Notes: generated from the sequence alone by a model not told the origin. Counted from the stretch's first letter, positions 11,301 through 24,369 are shown. The stretch is 64,000 nucleotides of DNA from Cryptomeria japonica (GCF_030272615.1 NC_081407.1:373842632-373906631); one strand, 5' to 3'. Program-made: numbers and translations.

Positions 11301-14300
11301 TTAGAAGCAAACAGCAAGATTGCAATGGCCACCCTTAGTAATCCTTTTCTCGCAGGCTTCTAAATCAAGCCAGCCATCAGGGTCTTCATCTTGAGACTCT
11401 TCCACAGTGTAATTCGCTTTCTTTTGGTTGTAAAAGATTGAATACCTGCACATTAGTCCTGAAGCATGCTGGTCAGATAAAAGTTGCTCTATAATATACT
11501 CATTTACATTACTTTCTTGTCTACCACTTCTGATTATCTCAAAGGCTTTCCTGGTTGCTAGTCTTGCATAGAATACTGATAAACTCCATGTGGATTCTCC
11601 ACTCCCCAGAAAAGCTTTGGTTCTTAAGCACATTTCCTGCTCAACAAAGGACACCATCTGATTTGTTTTTATGTTACAAGACTTATCCAGTCCCAATTCA
11701 GTGGAGTCAAAATAAGTACCATCTGAGAAGTTTGGAACTCCTTTCATTTTCCACAGACCTGCAACATTTATTCTTTCTTTGCGAAGTGCTCTGATCACCT
11801 GTAAAACATCAATCAGTGTTTCAGATTACTTTTAGTTAATTATAAGTAATGATTCATAAGAACCCATAATCATAATATTACTGAACTCAAATTTGTTTAG
11901 TCACAATGTTTTTCTTTATCAAATCTGATCAGCTTGTTAAGCACTTGCATATTGTAGTTTATCAAGCATATTTGCAGATATTATACCTATGAATACTCTA
12001 TTTTATGTCTCTCTAGTTCTTTGATCCGTTGGTAAGGAGTATCAAACTTACTTTAGCAAGTAGCATTTGGGCCTTGTGGCCTCTTATCCATCCATCTGTT
12101 GCAAGATAAACTGAGTCTACACTTTGCTCCTTTGCCTTTTCAAGTATAGCAGCAACAATGTCCTCCATTGTGGTTATTATCCCCATACAATTCCAATGGT
12201 GCTTTTTCCACTTCATAAAATGCAATCCAGAACTGATTATGGATCCATCCCCACATCTCACAAAGCATAAACCCAAATCATGATTCTTGCAGTTGGATTC
12301 CTCAAACCTCCAATGAACTGTACACAAAGATTAAGATTAGATCAGATGAATCAGTAATTCATTGAAGATGCTACCTTTGTTTATACATGCCATAAATCCC
12401 AAGGGTAAGAAGAGATGACCCACAATATTTAAGAAGCATGTAATTGAAAAAGATTGTAGGATAATTACATAAAGAAATCTTCTAGCCTGGATTTGGAAAA
12501 TGGGAACAGAGCACTACCATGGAACAATAGGAAGGTTCACTCAGGGAAGAGAATGCCAGAAATAAGCTGAAGAAGATAATTAATGAGGAATTCTCATCAA
12601 CAGAACCCGTCTTTAAAATGTTTTGTTTTTTAATTTTTATTCTGATGATGAATTATGCAATATAGTCTAAAACATTGATAATAAAAAATTGCACACAATA
12701 TAGTACTAAAAATCTGTGGAAACCACATGGCTTCAACGTTCTTGTGATTAATCTTAGGAGAAACTATAAAGCACATAAACAAGATACTCCTGTGGGCATT
12801 GAGAAAGATTTTTGACATTCAAAACCTTTAATCAGTTTCTAATGAGCATGACGCCAAAGAAATTGCTGGATCTTGCAAGGTCTCCCAAACCTACTGCTAC
12901 CAAAATTTTAAGACTTCCCTGTCAATCTTTTTCCAAGTATTGAATTCTGCATTAAAATTTCGACATGCCCCACAAAAAATATGAAGTAGTTCTAACATTA
13001 AAGTTGGGTGAAAAGATTGGATTACCTCCAAGGAAATTTGGGTTGCCTGGGCCAAAGGCACGTGCATGGAGAGCTGAAACTGCAGCTGAAATACAATCAG
13101 AAGGCTTGAGGAATGCAGATACAGCCAGGAATGCCCCTCTCCAACCATGGCCTGGGAAAAGCCCTGAAACGCCTACACAATTACCCCCATTCATGGCCTC
13201 CATCTGGTTGGATATATCCTTACTGGACCTCCAGTTTTTGAAAGACCACCCAAGCTCAATTATTTCCTATTCATGCATCCAAACAAATCTATGTATTTAG
13301 CATTAGCCAATCCCTGCAGTGTAAGAAGATTTATCTTTATTCTTTACACTCAAAATCCTATAATATGAATTTAAGATTCAAGAGAGTGACAATTTTTCAG
13401 AAATTACCAATACATTGAATTGCCAAAATAGATCAAAGTTTAATGTTTTATTTAAAGAGACAAGACGCATACTCACAGGTGTGTAATTGGATGGCTTAGG
13501 AGATGATCCAAAAACATCATAATTTGTGTTCTCAGCTCTCAGTTTCCAAAACATGTCCACCTTATGCCCACAGGCATTGGCACATTGGGTCAAGGAAGAT
13601 ACTCTCACAAACTTAGAGACTTCCTTCAAATCGAACCTATGCTCTAGAGGAATTGTGATCTCATTCCTTGTGTGCTTTGAAAGCCTTCCTAAATCGAACA
13701 CACAACAACATCATGCACAATTATTTATCACAAACTTCTACTATAATCAATAACCCATTTTTAGCATTGAAGAAAGTAAGATACCAGTCCAAGAGAAGGG
13801 ATCTATTAGGTAGCTGTTAAATAGAATCAGCAATCTTTAAAAAGAAATTCAAATTTCAAAAAATTGGGAATTTAATTCTGAGATCTGAAGCTTAGTTCTT
13901 TACAGGGAAACCACCCTCACAACTATTAAATAGAAACAGTGCTATTAAATAGTTAAAAATAGACTAGACATAAATAAAGAGCTTTTCTCCATAGCTGTTT
14001 TAATTAATAGTAATACGCATAGATTTTTTATTGATATCACACCTAGTCACAGCTAGTTATAAGAAGAATCATCTCATCTCATCTCATGAAAATTTACTGC
14101 CCCGGTCAAGAATGCTTCTTAGATTAAGCATATATCATATGAGAAACTACTCAGTGGATGTTTGAACTTCTGCAGCCTTCCAAGTTGTATTAACTGCCAC
14201 CCCATTAAATAGACACAGTCATCTCCATCTTTGTCAGTGAACTTGCTGAAATTCAAACTTTAACATGAATATAAGAACTTGAATTTAATAAAACAACTGG

Positions 14301-15723
14301 AATTGAATACCTTGATGTTTCAAAGGGCCTCTGAATAATGGTGAAAGGCAGAGTGTCCTTCCTGTAGCTCTAGCAATGACAGCAGCAGACATATACTCCA
14401 CCAATTGATTGTTAATCCCTAAGTAGCCAGTTACAACAGGAATTAAAAATTGTTCCTTTTTTACAAGGGGCACTACAAATGGCTCTTTTTTTTCAACTGG
14501 CTTTTTTTTAACAACAGGTGCTAAAAATGGTTTCTTTTTTTCAATAGGTTCTTTTTTTACAACAGGTGTCACAAATGGCTCTTTTTTTTCAACAGGTTTC
14601 TTTTTTACAACAGGCATGAAAAATGAGTCATTTTTTTCAACAGGGGCGAAAAATGACTCGTTTCTTTCAACAGGCTCTTTTTTTACAACTGGTGCGAAAA
14701 ATGGCTCCTTTTTTTCAACAGGTTCCTTTTTTACAACAGGCACGAAAAATGACTCGTTTTTTTCAACAGGAAGGAAAAATGACTCGTTTTTTTCAACAGG
14801 AAGGAAAAATGACTCGTTTCTTTCAACAGGCTCCTTTTTCACAACTGGTGCGAAAAATGGCTCCTTTTTTTCAATAGGCTCCTTTTTAACAACTGGTGTG
14901 AAAAATGGCTCCTTTTTTTCAATAGGCTCCTTTTTAACAACCGGTTTGAAAAATGGCTCCTTTCTTTCAATAGGCTCTTTTTTTACAGGCGGTGCGAAAA
15001 ATGGCTCCTTTTTTTCAACAGGCTCCTTTTTAACAACCTGCATCACAAACCAAAGAGCCAGCCCAAATCTACATTTCATTTCCTTTCAATCACAAACCCA
15101 AGCCAATTCAACACTCTATTTGCTTAAGTTTAACAGTTTATCACTTTCTGCTCTCGAGTCCTCTAAAATTCTGATGATAAATCATGGAATATGATCTGAA
15201 ACATTGATGCAAAAAAATACACACAATCGAATTCAAAAATAACAACCCTATTTACTTTCAATCTGTACTATTCAATTCTGACAAATGATTTTAAATTCTA
15301 AAACAATGGAACAATACAAAGTGCAATAATAACCTCTTCTGTATCAGTAATCTTCTCTGCAGCTAAGTAATAATAACCATGGGGGATTCTAACATAAAAA
15401 ACCATGTACAGCATAACAAATATGGATCCTGTCATCACTACTGTCCATGTGCTAATATACTCCACTGCCTCCCCCATCTGGGATATTAGCTCTTGTTTCC
15501 CAAAATCCAGAGTTCTTGATTCCTGAGCTTTGTTTTTCTGGTACAAACCTATATTAAGAATTTAAGAGCTGTTTATAGGATATACATGAGTTCCAGAAGT
15601 GTAATCAACGGTATATAGAGAGCCCCATTTATGGGAATCTCTAGTTAAATGCTAGTTTGTAGATACTATAAAATACTCACTAGAGTTAAATCCCGCTTGT
15701 TTACATTGTAGTCGTCTTAGCAT
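11301..15723 (-). CDS. O-fucosyltransferase-like type II membrane glycosyltransferase, seven exons
   Basis: Exons on the minus strand: 15723-15681, 15548-15334, 15037-14311, 13688-13477, 13266-13026, 12317-12052, 11798-11301. All introns are GT...AG and all phases agree, giving 2202 nt and 733 residues without an internal stop. Residues 1-48 are a basic N-terminus, 49-67 a membrane anchor (WTVVMTGSIFVMLYMVFYV), 87-286 a repeat stem, and 287 onward the catalytic domain. Family-like blocks are GYLGINNQLVEYMSAAVIAR, VSGLFPGHGWRGAF, VHWRFEES, DSVYLATDGW and FLGSGESTWSLSVFYAR, resembling the GDP-fucose protein O-fucosyltransferase superfamily. A Golgi or ER enzyme moving fucose from GDP-fucose to a luminal acceptor is inferred; the acceptor is unknown. 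The first exon is the least certain: a start at the Met 24 residues into the track of exon 2 would still leave the anchor. Another GT-B sugar transferase role is possible. Confidence 0.8.
14438..15037 (-). repeat. Coding minisatellite: KKEP/NES repeat stem of the fucosyltransferase
   Basis: Two hundred codons are built from ten 16-residue units of the type VVKKEPVEKKEPFFAP, three shortened 10-residue units (VEKNESFFLP, VEKNESFFVP, VEKNDSFFMP) and a final LVKKEQFLIP. The DNA unit is 48 bp (or 30 bp). KKEP motifs alternate with NES or NDS variants; five of these are N-glycosylation sequons. The strand opposite is also open over this region because the repeat is periodic; that frame is a shadow. 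Confidence 0.85.
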
Positions 15724-15816
15724 TGAGAGAGCATCCTGGTGATTTTTCCCATTACATTTTCTGATCATTTCAGCAGTTCAGTAAAACATCATAGCTGGGC
15801 TTTGAGGATACTAGTG

Positions 15817-15824
15817 AATATATA
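15817..15824 (-). promoter_or_regulatory. Possible TATA box of the fucosyltransferase gene
   Basis: TATATATT on the minus strand, about 95 bp upstream of the proposed ATG at 15723, inside TTTTATTATATATTCACTAG. The distance is plausible, but AT-rich DNA gives such matches by chance. Confidence 0.3.
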
Positions 15825-15825
15825 A

Positions 15826-16957
15826 TAAAAGTTATTAAGGTATAAGTTGTGAATTGTGGTGGATTTGGAAAAGAGAATTAAATTGCCTGTAAAAGAACAA
15901 AAGATTACAGAGAAGAAGTTTGTAAATGGTACAGATAAAAGAAAAAAGAAAAAAGAAAAGGTACAATTATGCTAAGAATTGTCGTTAAAGGAGGTTTAAA
16001 TTTCTATTTATTAAAAATATACTGTATGGTATGTTTAAAATTAAAAATTAGTATATTTATTTATAAAATAACATTTAAAAGATTCTTGGAGACATCATTT
16101 TTCAGGGCCGAAGCTATTCTGGTTTCAAAACAGACCTTTTGTACAGCATGATAGCAACGTGTTAGTCAATCGCAGCCGTTTATTGCAAAATCGACGGTGT
16201 AAAACGCATGTTAGTCAATCCGTACTGCCGTTTTGAAGCTAGAATAGACGTGTCCATTTTTCAGATGTCTAATTTTATTATCAACTATTTCATATCACAT
16301 ATTTATTTGAAAAGTTTAACTTATTAAATTATTTTAAAAAAACATATTATTGAAAAAATATATGTAAAAGAGAGCGAGAGATATCATCTTTGATTCCTAC
16401 TTTTTAATTATCAAAGTGAAATAGAAATCTAAAAATTATATCTCTAGGCATCTTTTTGTAAAGATAGATATGCTAATTTTACTTTGTACATCTTTATTCT
16501 TTTTTTAAAATTGATATATTTATCTTTAAACAAATATATATATGCAAAAGATATTATGTCTATTGATTAATGTTTTTTTTTTTTTTTCAAAGTGGAATAG
16601 ACACTTTAATTTATTTAGTGGTTATTTTCATGTAAAGTAAAAGTAAAATGTGTATTTGATATTAAATCTTGTAATGTTAAGAGATATAATATTTATATGA
16701 TTTGTCTAAATATTTGACATTATTTTTTCTAGAGAAAAATTTAATAGGGGACAATTATCTTTGGAATTGTCTCACATGTTGGACTAGTTAGTGGATAAGG
16801 ACATGGTTGTGTAGTGTTCTTTTCTCTACTAGATAGTTGGCCCTTCTTGCTTTGCACTTCTCTTTGTTTCGAATAAATTTTCACCCTTCTTTTAGTTCCA
16901 AGAATAACAAATTAATAATTTAATTTTTTTAATAGATTAAAATAGTTCATTGTTATA
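15826..16957. other. Intergenic region between the gene promoter and the LINE insertion
   Basis: AT-rich with no gene. At 16150-16225 the phrase GTTAGTCAATC occurs twice, 60 bp apart, in a GC-richer context (CGACGGTGTAAAACG), possibly part of the upstream region of the fucosyltransferase gene or a decayed short transposon. Confidence 0.4.
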
Positions 16958-16980
16958 AAAATAAAATATTAATACAATTA
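16958..16980. repeat. Left target-site duplication of the LINE
   Basis: The 23 bases ending ATATTAATACAATTA are identical to 26134-26156. The left A-run can slide by a base or two. Confidence 0.9.
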
Positions 16981-16996
16981 CATTTTCTTTTCTAGT

Positions 16997-18955
16997 GATG
17001 CGTGCGAAAAATCAATGCAAAGCATCCACAACTAGTTTCGAGCACCCAATCTGGTCACGAGCAATCCACAGGGGCTTCGATAATCACTTCATTGTTCTAG
17101 CAAACAACTCTAGGATGGAGGATCCTGGTATGGCCATATCACGGATCCACGATCAAGAAGCCTTCTTTGCAAAAACAAAATATTCTTTGATTAAGACGGT
17201 TAGGGCTCCCCCTCTTCCCTGCGAAGGCTGGGATCGTGACTGGCAGATGGTGAGTCGAAGAAATAAAAGGGCAATAGGGCAACCATTTTGCCTCAACTAG
17301 ATTTCCAATCACTGTCGGGAGGAGGGTTTTGTAAAACCTAATTGGTCAATTAGTTCCTATGCTCGAAATACATGATATTCCCCAAATAAATTTACAAAGG
17401 GTAAGGAAACCCTAGGCCACCGCTCTATCTTGAATCATCAACATTCAAAGGAAGTAAAGCATCCTAAAATGATTTCACCTTCGAACCCTCCAACATTTTC
17501 AAACCGGACGGTCATTGAAATAGATACCCATACTCAGGCCAAGTATCATATGCATTGCAATGAGTGCATGATCTTTGCTCGATGGAAAGGCTGGGGGATT
17601 CTAACAGAACTAATAGCTAACTGGTTGTCTTCTTCCTACATTAACTAGGTAAAATCGACATCCTTCCTCATAATTTCCTGGCTATTGAATGTGGTAATCA
17701 GGGTTTGAGAAATAAATTTCTAAATGAGGGCATATTATCATTCAAGGGTTTTGGGTTCGATTGTTGGGAATGGCAACCCTTCTTTCTCCCATCTTGTTTA
17801 AATTCCTGCAGGGTTAATAGAGCAATTTCTCTCAAAAAATTTCATGTAGAATTGCGTAATAATGATTTTTTAAGAATAATAGGCAATAAAATTGGTAAAT
17901 TTGTAGAAGTTAGAAAATCAGCCTTTAGCTTCTTTAATCAGCTTCTGATCATTAATATGAATATAAACATTAAATCTTTAGAGCCCATCACGCTGAAATG
18001 CGACAATTATAGTCTAACCCTAGAATTACCCTTTTATAATGGCCCTTTCGATGACATTATCCCAAAAATGACCCCTTCTAATAAGCCTCACCCTGGATTG
18101 TGTGATGGCATCTCATTCAGATTTATGGTCGGAGGGGGTTTTACTTTTGAAGGTTGTAAGGCTGAAACTAACCCTAAGCTTCACACTTCTGAGAACCTAT
18201 GTCCTCACCCCCATCCCATTAGCTCCCTTGCTAAGACCTCCCGCCCCCTTCTACCCACATTGCCAACTATCAATCCACCTATAGTTGATTCATTGCCTAG
18301 GGTTCTAGACCTGGAAGAAGGCAAAATTAGGGATTTGCCCCCTCTAGAGGGTCAACCAGGACTGGCTAAAAATTCATCGTCTAGCCCTCTCATCCCACCA
18401 AAAAGGCTGAGTCCCTTGAGGTCTCCCCCAATTATGAAACTATCTTCCTCTGTGCTACTGGTGGAGAGGGAAAATGGCTCCCCGGTATTAGGAATGGCTT
18501 CCCTGAAGGGTCAATCAATCCCTCAAGTCTCAAGTGATGAGGCTTTTGAGGGGGATGAGGATCACCCTCCTCCTACGAAGGGTGTTTCTGATACAATTGT
18601 AGAAACAGAAAGTGATCGAGCGTCTAGGGAAATCAACATCATTGCCAATTTTGTAGGGGAAGAAGTAGTAAACAACCTTATGAATCAACTCGTTGACGAA
18701 ATCTGTGATGATGAGGAATTGGAAAGACAAAGGGATCTTTACGTCAAAAATCTAGTGGATATTTCTAGAGTCGACTTAGAAATAGAGGAACTCTTTATAA
18801 CTCTAGAAAATTTAGAAAATGATAATCTAGACACTCTAGGTATTCACATCTCTACAGAGAGCAAGAACTCTCCGGACTGCGCTAAATTCAGCAGGAGAAG
18901 AGGCAAAAGATCCCTTGCTGAACTAAGATCAAAGGATGGGGAAGCAATTAGTTAG
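16997..18955 (+). pseudogene. LINE ORF1 protein (DUF4283-like nucleic-acid-binding domain), disrupted
   Basis: A frame starting MRAKNQCKAS runs to 17300 (TAG), continues in the same frame through a TGA near 17370 to 17648 (TAG), then shifts frame near 17640 and stays open from about 17648 to 18955. The block FLAIECGNQGLRNKFLNEG followed by FKGFGFDCWEWQPFF resembles the DUF4283 region of plant LINE and gag-like ORF1 proteins. A Pro/Ser-rich and then acidic C-terminus follows. No CCHC zinc knuckle was found. ORF1 proteins bind the LINE RNA and form the ribonucleoprotein; this copy cannot make an intact one. Confidence 0.65.
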
Positions 18956-19011
18956 TCTAAAATTTCATCTCTTTTTAATGTAGGGGAGGGGAATTTCCTT
19001 CCCACAGAGCC

Positions 19012-22000
19012 ATGAAAATCATAACATGGAATGTTAGGGGTTTGAATGCCCCTAACAAATAGCACATCCTAAAGCGCTGCATCTCTGATTCAAAACCAGA
19101 CATAATTTTAATCCAAGAAACTAAAATGAACGCCTCTGAGATCGGCCTTTTTGAGAAAAAACTTGGCCCCCGATAGCTAATGCACTCCCCAACTATAGGG
19201 GCCTCAGGAGGATTGGCAATCATTTGGGACTCCAGATTCATCTCATTTACACCTCTAGAGATTAAGCAAAATTAGATAGGAGGAGCAGTAGCAAGCTATA
19301 ATAATAAGCTAAGATTCAATTTGATTAATGTTTATGGTCCCACCTAGAATAGGGATAAGGCTCGGGTGTGTATGGAACTTGAAGCTTTCCTCAGAAATCA
19401 CCCAAATGATGTATGTATCATTGGGGGTGATTTCAAAGCCATTATTAGGTTAGAAGACAAAAGAGGAGGAAGTAGCAGACTTCCTCCAGCAGCTGTCGAT
19501 TTCAATCATTGGATCAATAGGAATTCCCTGCTGGAAATCCAAACGACAGAGAATGCCTTTACCTAGAATAATAGAAGGTTAGGTTTCAGTAACATTGTAG
19601 AGAAATTAGACAGGTTCTTGATCTATGGGGAAATCTCGGAGCTTAAGCACACCATGGAAGCAGAGCCTTTGCCTTTATCAGGATCTGACCACTTTCCACT
19701 CCAACTAAACTTATTGTCAAACCACTCCCCTAGAAACTGTCCCTTCAAATTTGAAAGCATGTGATTCAGAGATGCTAACTTGCTAAACCTTATTGAAAAT
19801 TGGTGGAAAGGCTCTTCGTTCTCAGGATCAAAGATGTTTATTGTTGCAAACAAGTTAAAGCTTATCAAAAGGAAGCTCTTGGAATGGAATAGGATAAATT
19901 TTGGGAATATTTTCAACAAAAAACTCTTAATAAAAAACGATCTTAAGAATGTTAACTCTAAAGTTCTAGAAAAGGGGATGGATGAACATCTCTTCCTTAA
20001 AGAAAAAGCACTACTCTTCGAGTATGAAAAGATCCAGTCAAATGAAGAGATCTTCTGGAGACAAAAACCTAGGGAGACTTGGTTGAGTGATGGGGATCGT
20101 AACACCAAGTTTTTCCATAATAGTACCAAGAAAAGGCGATGGGTTAATCAAATTTCTAGTATTAAGAATTGTCAGGGCTCCAGCTTGTTGGAACTAGCTG
20201 AGATTGCCTCTGAGGCAGTAAGGTTCTTTGACAAAATTTTAAACAATTATGAGGACTCCAACCTAATAGGCCAACTCAATATTATCAAGAATCTCCCAAA
20301 ACTCATCAACGACGACCACAATAAAAACCTGCTTAAGAAATTATCTGAGGAGGAAGTTAAATTTGTCCTTATGAAGATGAATCTGGATAAGGCACTAGGC
20401 CCGGATGGCTTCCCCACCAGCTTTTTAAAAAAATGCTGGGGTTTTATGGGGACAGAGATCACGGAAGCTTTAGAAGGTGTTAGGAATTCAGGAAAGATTC
20501 TCAAGGAGATCAACAATACCTTCCTAGCACTAATCCCCAAAAAAGAGAAACCTAGAGCTTCAATGACTTCAGACCTATAGCCTTATGCAATACCCTTTAT
20601 AAACTCTTAACCAAAACTCTAGTAGCCAGACTTCAGAATCTTCTCCCTATCATCATTAGTGAAGAACAAATTGGTTTTGTAGCAGATAGATCAATCTATG
20701 ATGGGATCATAATAGCCCAAGAGGCTATTCATTCAGTCCAGATCAATAGCGCCCCAAGCATGCTAGTCAAACTAGATATAAGTAAAGCTTATGACAAAGT
20801 TGATTGGCGTTTTTTATGTAAATGCTCGGAGGCATTTGGCTTCTCCAAAATCTGGATCAACCTAATTTTTGAATGTATCTCCACCCCTAAATTCTTTGTT
20901 ATTGTTAATGGTTCCCCGGAAGGCTTCTTTAGTAGCTCGAGAGGGCTTAGGCAAGGAGATCCTATGTCCCCCTTCCTCTTCATCATCATGGTAGAAGCCC
21001 TAGAGAGATCCATCTCTAAGGATAAAGAGGAGGGAGGGATCCAAGGAATCCCTATTACCAATGGCCTCCCCTCCTTTACCCATCAGCAATTTGTTGATGA
21101 TACAATGCTTTTTGGTCAAGGAAGCTCAAAGGAAGTGGGTGCCTTCAAAGGCATCCTCAATTCCTATATGTTAGCTTCAAGGCAAGAGGTGAATCTGGAT
21201 AAATCAGTAGTCTTCATGTTCAACATTAACCCCTTAATAGGAATGGAGGTCTGCAAAATCCTGGAGATTAGCCAGGGGACTCTTCCTTGTAAATATCTAG
21301 GTATTCCCCTAGACAAGGGAAGGAGATCTTCAAAATTGTGGGACAACTTGGTGGATAAAATGAAGTCCAGGATTAACACTTGGAAAGGAAAATGGATATC
21401 ATCTACAGGAAGGGCAATCTTGGTTAGATTGGTTTTGTCAGCGATGCCCATTTACCAACTCTCCTGTCAACATCTATCTTCTTCCAAACTTGCAAAACTC
21501 AACAAGCATATTAGAACTTTCTTCTGACAAGGTGCCAATGATGACCGGAAAATATCACTCGTGTCTTGGGATAAGATATGTAGACCTAAAGATGAAGTAG
21601 GGGTGGGCATTAAAAACCTCCAAGATCAAGGAAGAGCCCTTAGTGCCAAATTGGTCTGGAGAATGTTTAGAAACCCCCACCTTAAGTGGGCAAGGCTGTT
21701 GCACCACAAATACCTTAATGGAGGGAATCCTATCCAAATATTTAGAGAAATCAATCCTCCTAGAGGATCTTGCTTATGGAATTTCTTGTTGGATTGCAGG
21801 AGTATCATTTCAGACAAACTTACATGGAATCTAGGGACATGGGATAAAGCCCTCTTTTGGTCTGATTCATGGAGTGGGTATGGGCAATTGAGAATATTTA
21901 TGACTTTGGTGCCACCCGTTACCTCCTTGAATCACATAGAGGAACCTTGTTAAAAAATTATATCTCCCCTTCAATGGAAGGGGGAGGATGGCAGTGGATG

Positions 22001-23208
22001 GAGAGGGATGATGAGGATATTCCATCAGGGGTCAAAAGTAAGCTCATGGCAATTATTAGGTCAAGGGACATAGCCTTTGGTCACTATGAGGATAAGCTCG
22101 TATGGGATGGTTCCTTAAGAGGAGAATATAATTCCAAGGATGGATACTCTCTTATATCCAAAGCATATATTAGACCTATGTCTAAGCTCCCCTTGAAACT
22201 CTACTGGGATAGATATTGCCTTCCTAAGGCCGGCCTTTTCTCTTGGCTTGCGATTCAGAACAAGCTCCTAATTGCGGACAATTTAGGAGAATGGGATATG
22301 AGGGTCCAAGTAGACGTCCTCTTTGTGAGGTGGATGAAGAAGAAACCAACCATCTTCTCCTCAACTGCCCTTTTTCTTACCAATGCTGGGTTTGGTTCAC
22401 CAAGAAACTTGAGTGGTCTGTGGCCTTTCCTCACACCATCTTTGGCATGCTCAAAGCATGGCCTCTCCTCAGGCGAGGTTGTATCTTTGAGGGTTTATGG
22501 ACATCTCTCCCATCTTCTATAATATGGGAGTTGTGGAAGGAAAGAAATAGACATCTCTTTAGAAATGAAAAACTTGAGGTCCACATAATCATCAATAGAA
22601 TTGAGTTGGCTATTACCGAGCTCATAAACAATTGGCTTTCATCTGGCATAGTTAAGAATGCCTTAGTAACCTACATGGATGAAAAAATGAAAAAACATTG
22701 GGTGGGCTTATCTTTTCCTCTCTTTGTAGGGGATGGCCCTGGTGTAAATCTCCGATCAAGAGCTGAATATAGGTGGCAGCCCCTAGGTAAAGGATGGGTT
22801 AAATTAAACTTTGATGGGGCATCATGCGACAATCCAGGGCAAGCAGGTATAGGATGCTCTGTTCATAACTAGGAAAGCCAAGAAATCGTTATCCTTGCTT
22901 CCCCTATGGGAATCAAAACCAATAATTGGGCGGAATTGATGGCCCTAGTGGAGGGCTTGCATCTCTGTAGGAAATTAGGAGTTAAAAATTTGGATATTGA
23001 AGGGGATTCGACTATTATTGTCAACGCTCTTAGGAAAGGTAGCATGCCTAACTGGAGACTAAATACTTTGTTGTCAAAGGCTATTGACTTATGAAAAGAT
23101 TTTGATAGGTTCATAGTCAATCATATTTATAGGGAAGGTAACAAAAGAGCTGATGAGCTGGCCAACATGGGAGCGGATGGCATCAAACTCCCCCCTGTTC
23201 CTCCCTGA
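19012..23208 (+). pseudogene. LINE ORF2: endonuclease, reverse transcriptase, zf-RVT, RNase H; disrupted
   Basis: Starts MKIITWNVRGLNAPNK, 56 bp after ORF1. The endonuclease shows TWNVRG, IQETKM, IGGDFKAI (the usual GDFNA Asn is Lys) and SGSDHFPL. The RT has DKALGPDGFPTSFLKKCWGF, LDISKAYDKVDW, RQGDPMSPFLF and FVDDTMLF (usual FADD, catalytic Asp pair kept). A zf-RVT segment (EETNHLLLNCPFSYQCW) and an RNase H domain (LNFDGAS, NWAELMAL, EGDSTI, KRADELANMG) follow. Frameshifts lie near 20553, 21880 and 22315. At least eight in-frame TAG/TGA codons sit where Gln or Trp is expected (for example 19060, 19350, 19563, 21525, 22870, 23092). The protein would nick the target and prime cDNA synthesis; it is inactive here. 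Confidence 0.85.
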
Positions 23209-24369
23209 GGCGATCTCTCTTCTTGTTTTTGCCCACTGTTTGTCAGCATGTCTTTCCTCCCATCCCTCATGTCTCTCCCTCCAAGATTTCGTTAGCCATA
23301 CCTTAATAAGACCTTTCCATGATACTCTGCATATATATACATATACTGACATACATACAGATCTACATCCTCATTCACAAACAAATACTCTTGTATTTAG
23401 ATAAAATCTTTACGATATTCATACATTAATACAAATATACAAATACTTATATATGGTTTCATATTTTCACATAGGATCTAGGTATATATATATATATACA
23501 TATATACACTTTTATTTAAATATATATATATTTTTTGTTTTGTATATTTTATACATGTATTTATAAGAATATATGTCTTTATATACATATTTATTTATAC
23601 TAAGTAACATACTTGTGATTATATATTCATATATATATATATATATATTTATCAATACGTATATATATAGGTGGATATACACATATACACATATTTTATA
23701 TATATGCATAGATATTTATATATTCCTCTGGTATAATCCTCTTATAGATAGATGTCTATGCATATATACAGGTTTATATATATTTTTCTCATAGATTTCA
23801 TTTATGCTTATTTAATTGAGTATCCTTGATTGTAGCCCAAGCCCCTCACAAGTCTTGTTGCATTGCTAGGATAAGTTTTAAGACTAGAAGGAGGCAATAC
23901 TAGTCATAAATAGGCATAGGTATATAAATGTGCCTGCATATCTTGCAACCCAGATATATGTGGTCACGGATATATGGGTATTACTATTTAGGAAGATACT
24001 ACCTTCTTCTAGGATTAAAAATTACCCAGCTACCCTCTTCTCTATTTCCCTAAAAGCACCTCTATTTTTAGCCGACTACAGTAGACGTATGAAATGTCCT
24101 GGGTTGGACATCATACGTCAGCTCTCCATCTCGATCAAATCTTCAATGACGGCTCCTTGCAAAGTCGAGGGGATGTTCCTTCACTAATTTGACAGATGAA
24201 GTACCCATAGATTGAGCTAAAGGTGGTGGTAATTATGACCTTGATCCTCAGAGATTGCATTCCTTGCTTCGTAACTATTCATCATTAAGTTGCTCATTAT
24301 GAAGCATTATAAGTGAAAGTTCTATTTAGAATGCCTAGCTGGTTTTTTGGTCATTTCTCAGTTTGAGCT
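23209..24369. other. LINE 3' region with TA-rich microsatellite
   Basis: Non-coding. It contains long ATATAT-rich stretches at about 23320-23345, 23420-23730 and 23760-23790 interspersed with ACATA words. Apparent frames in it (Ile/Tyr-rich) come from the microsatellite. Confidence 0.7.

Noticed and set aside
12630..12964. Additional exons of the fucosyltransferase in the 708-bp intron between exons 5 and 6
   Set aside because: Exons 5 and 6 join in phase, and the frames in between lack family motifs and proper splice phases.
14616..15194. 192-codon plus-strand frame (NGSFFSTGSFFTT repeats) opposite the fucosyltransferase exon 3
   Set aside because: It is the mirror of the 48-bp coding repeat. 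The minus-strand frame has splice-compatible ends and joins to a conserved enzyme domain; the plus frame does not.
23512..23794. Ile/Tyr-rich frames on both strands
   Set aside because: They are translations of ATATAT/ACATA microsatellite sequence.
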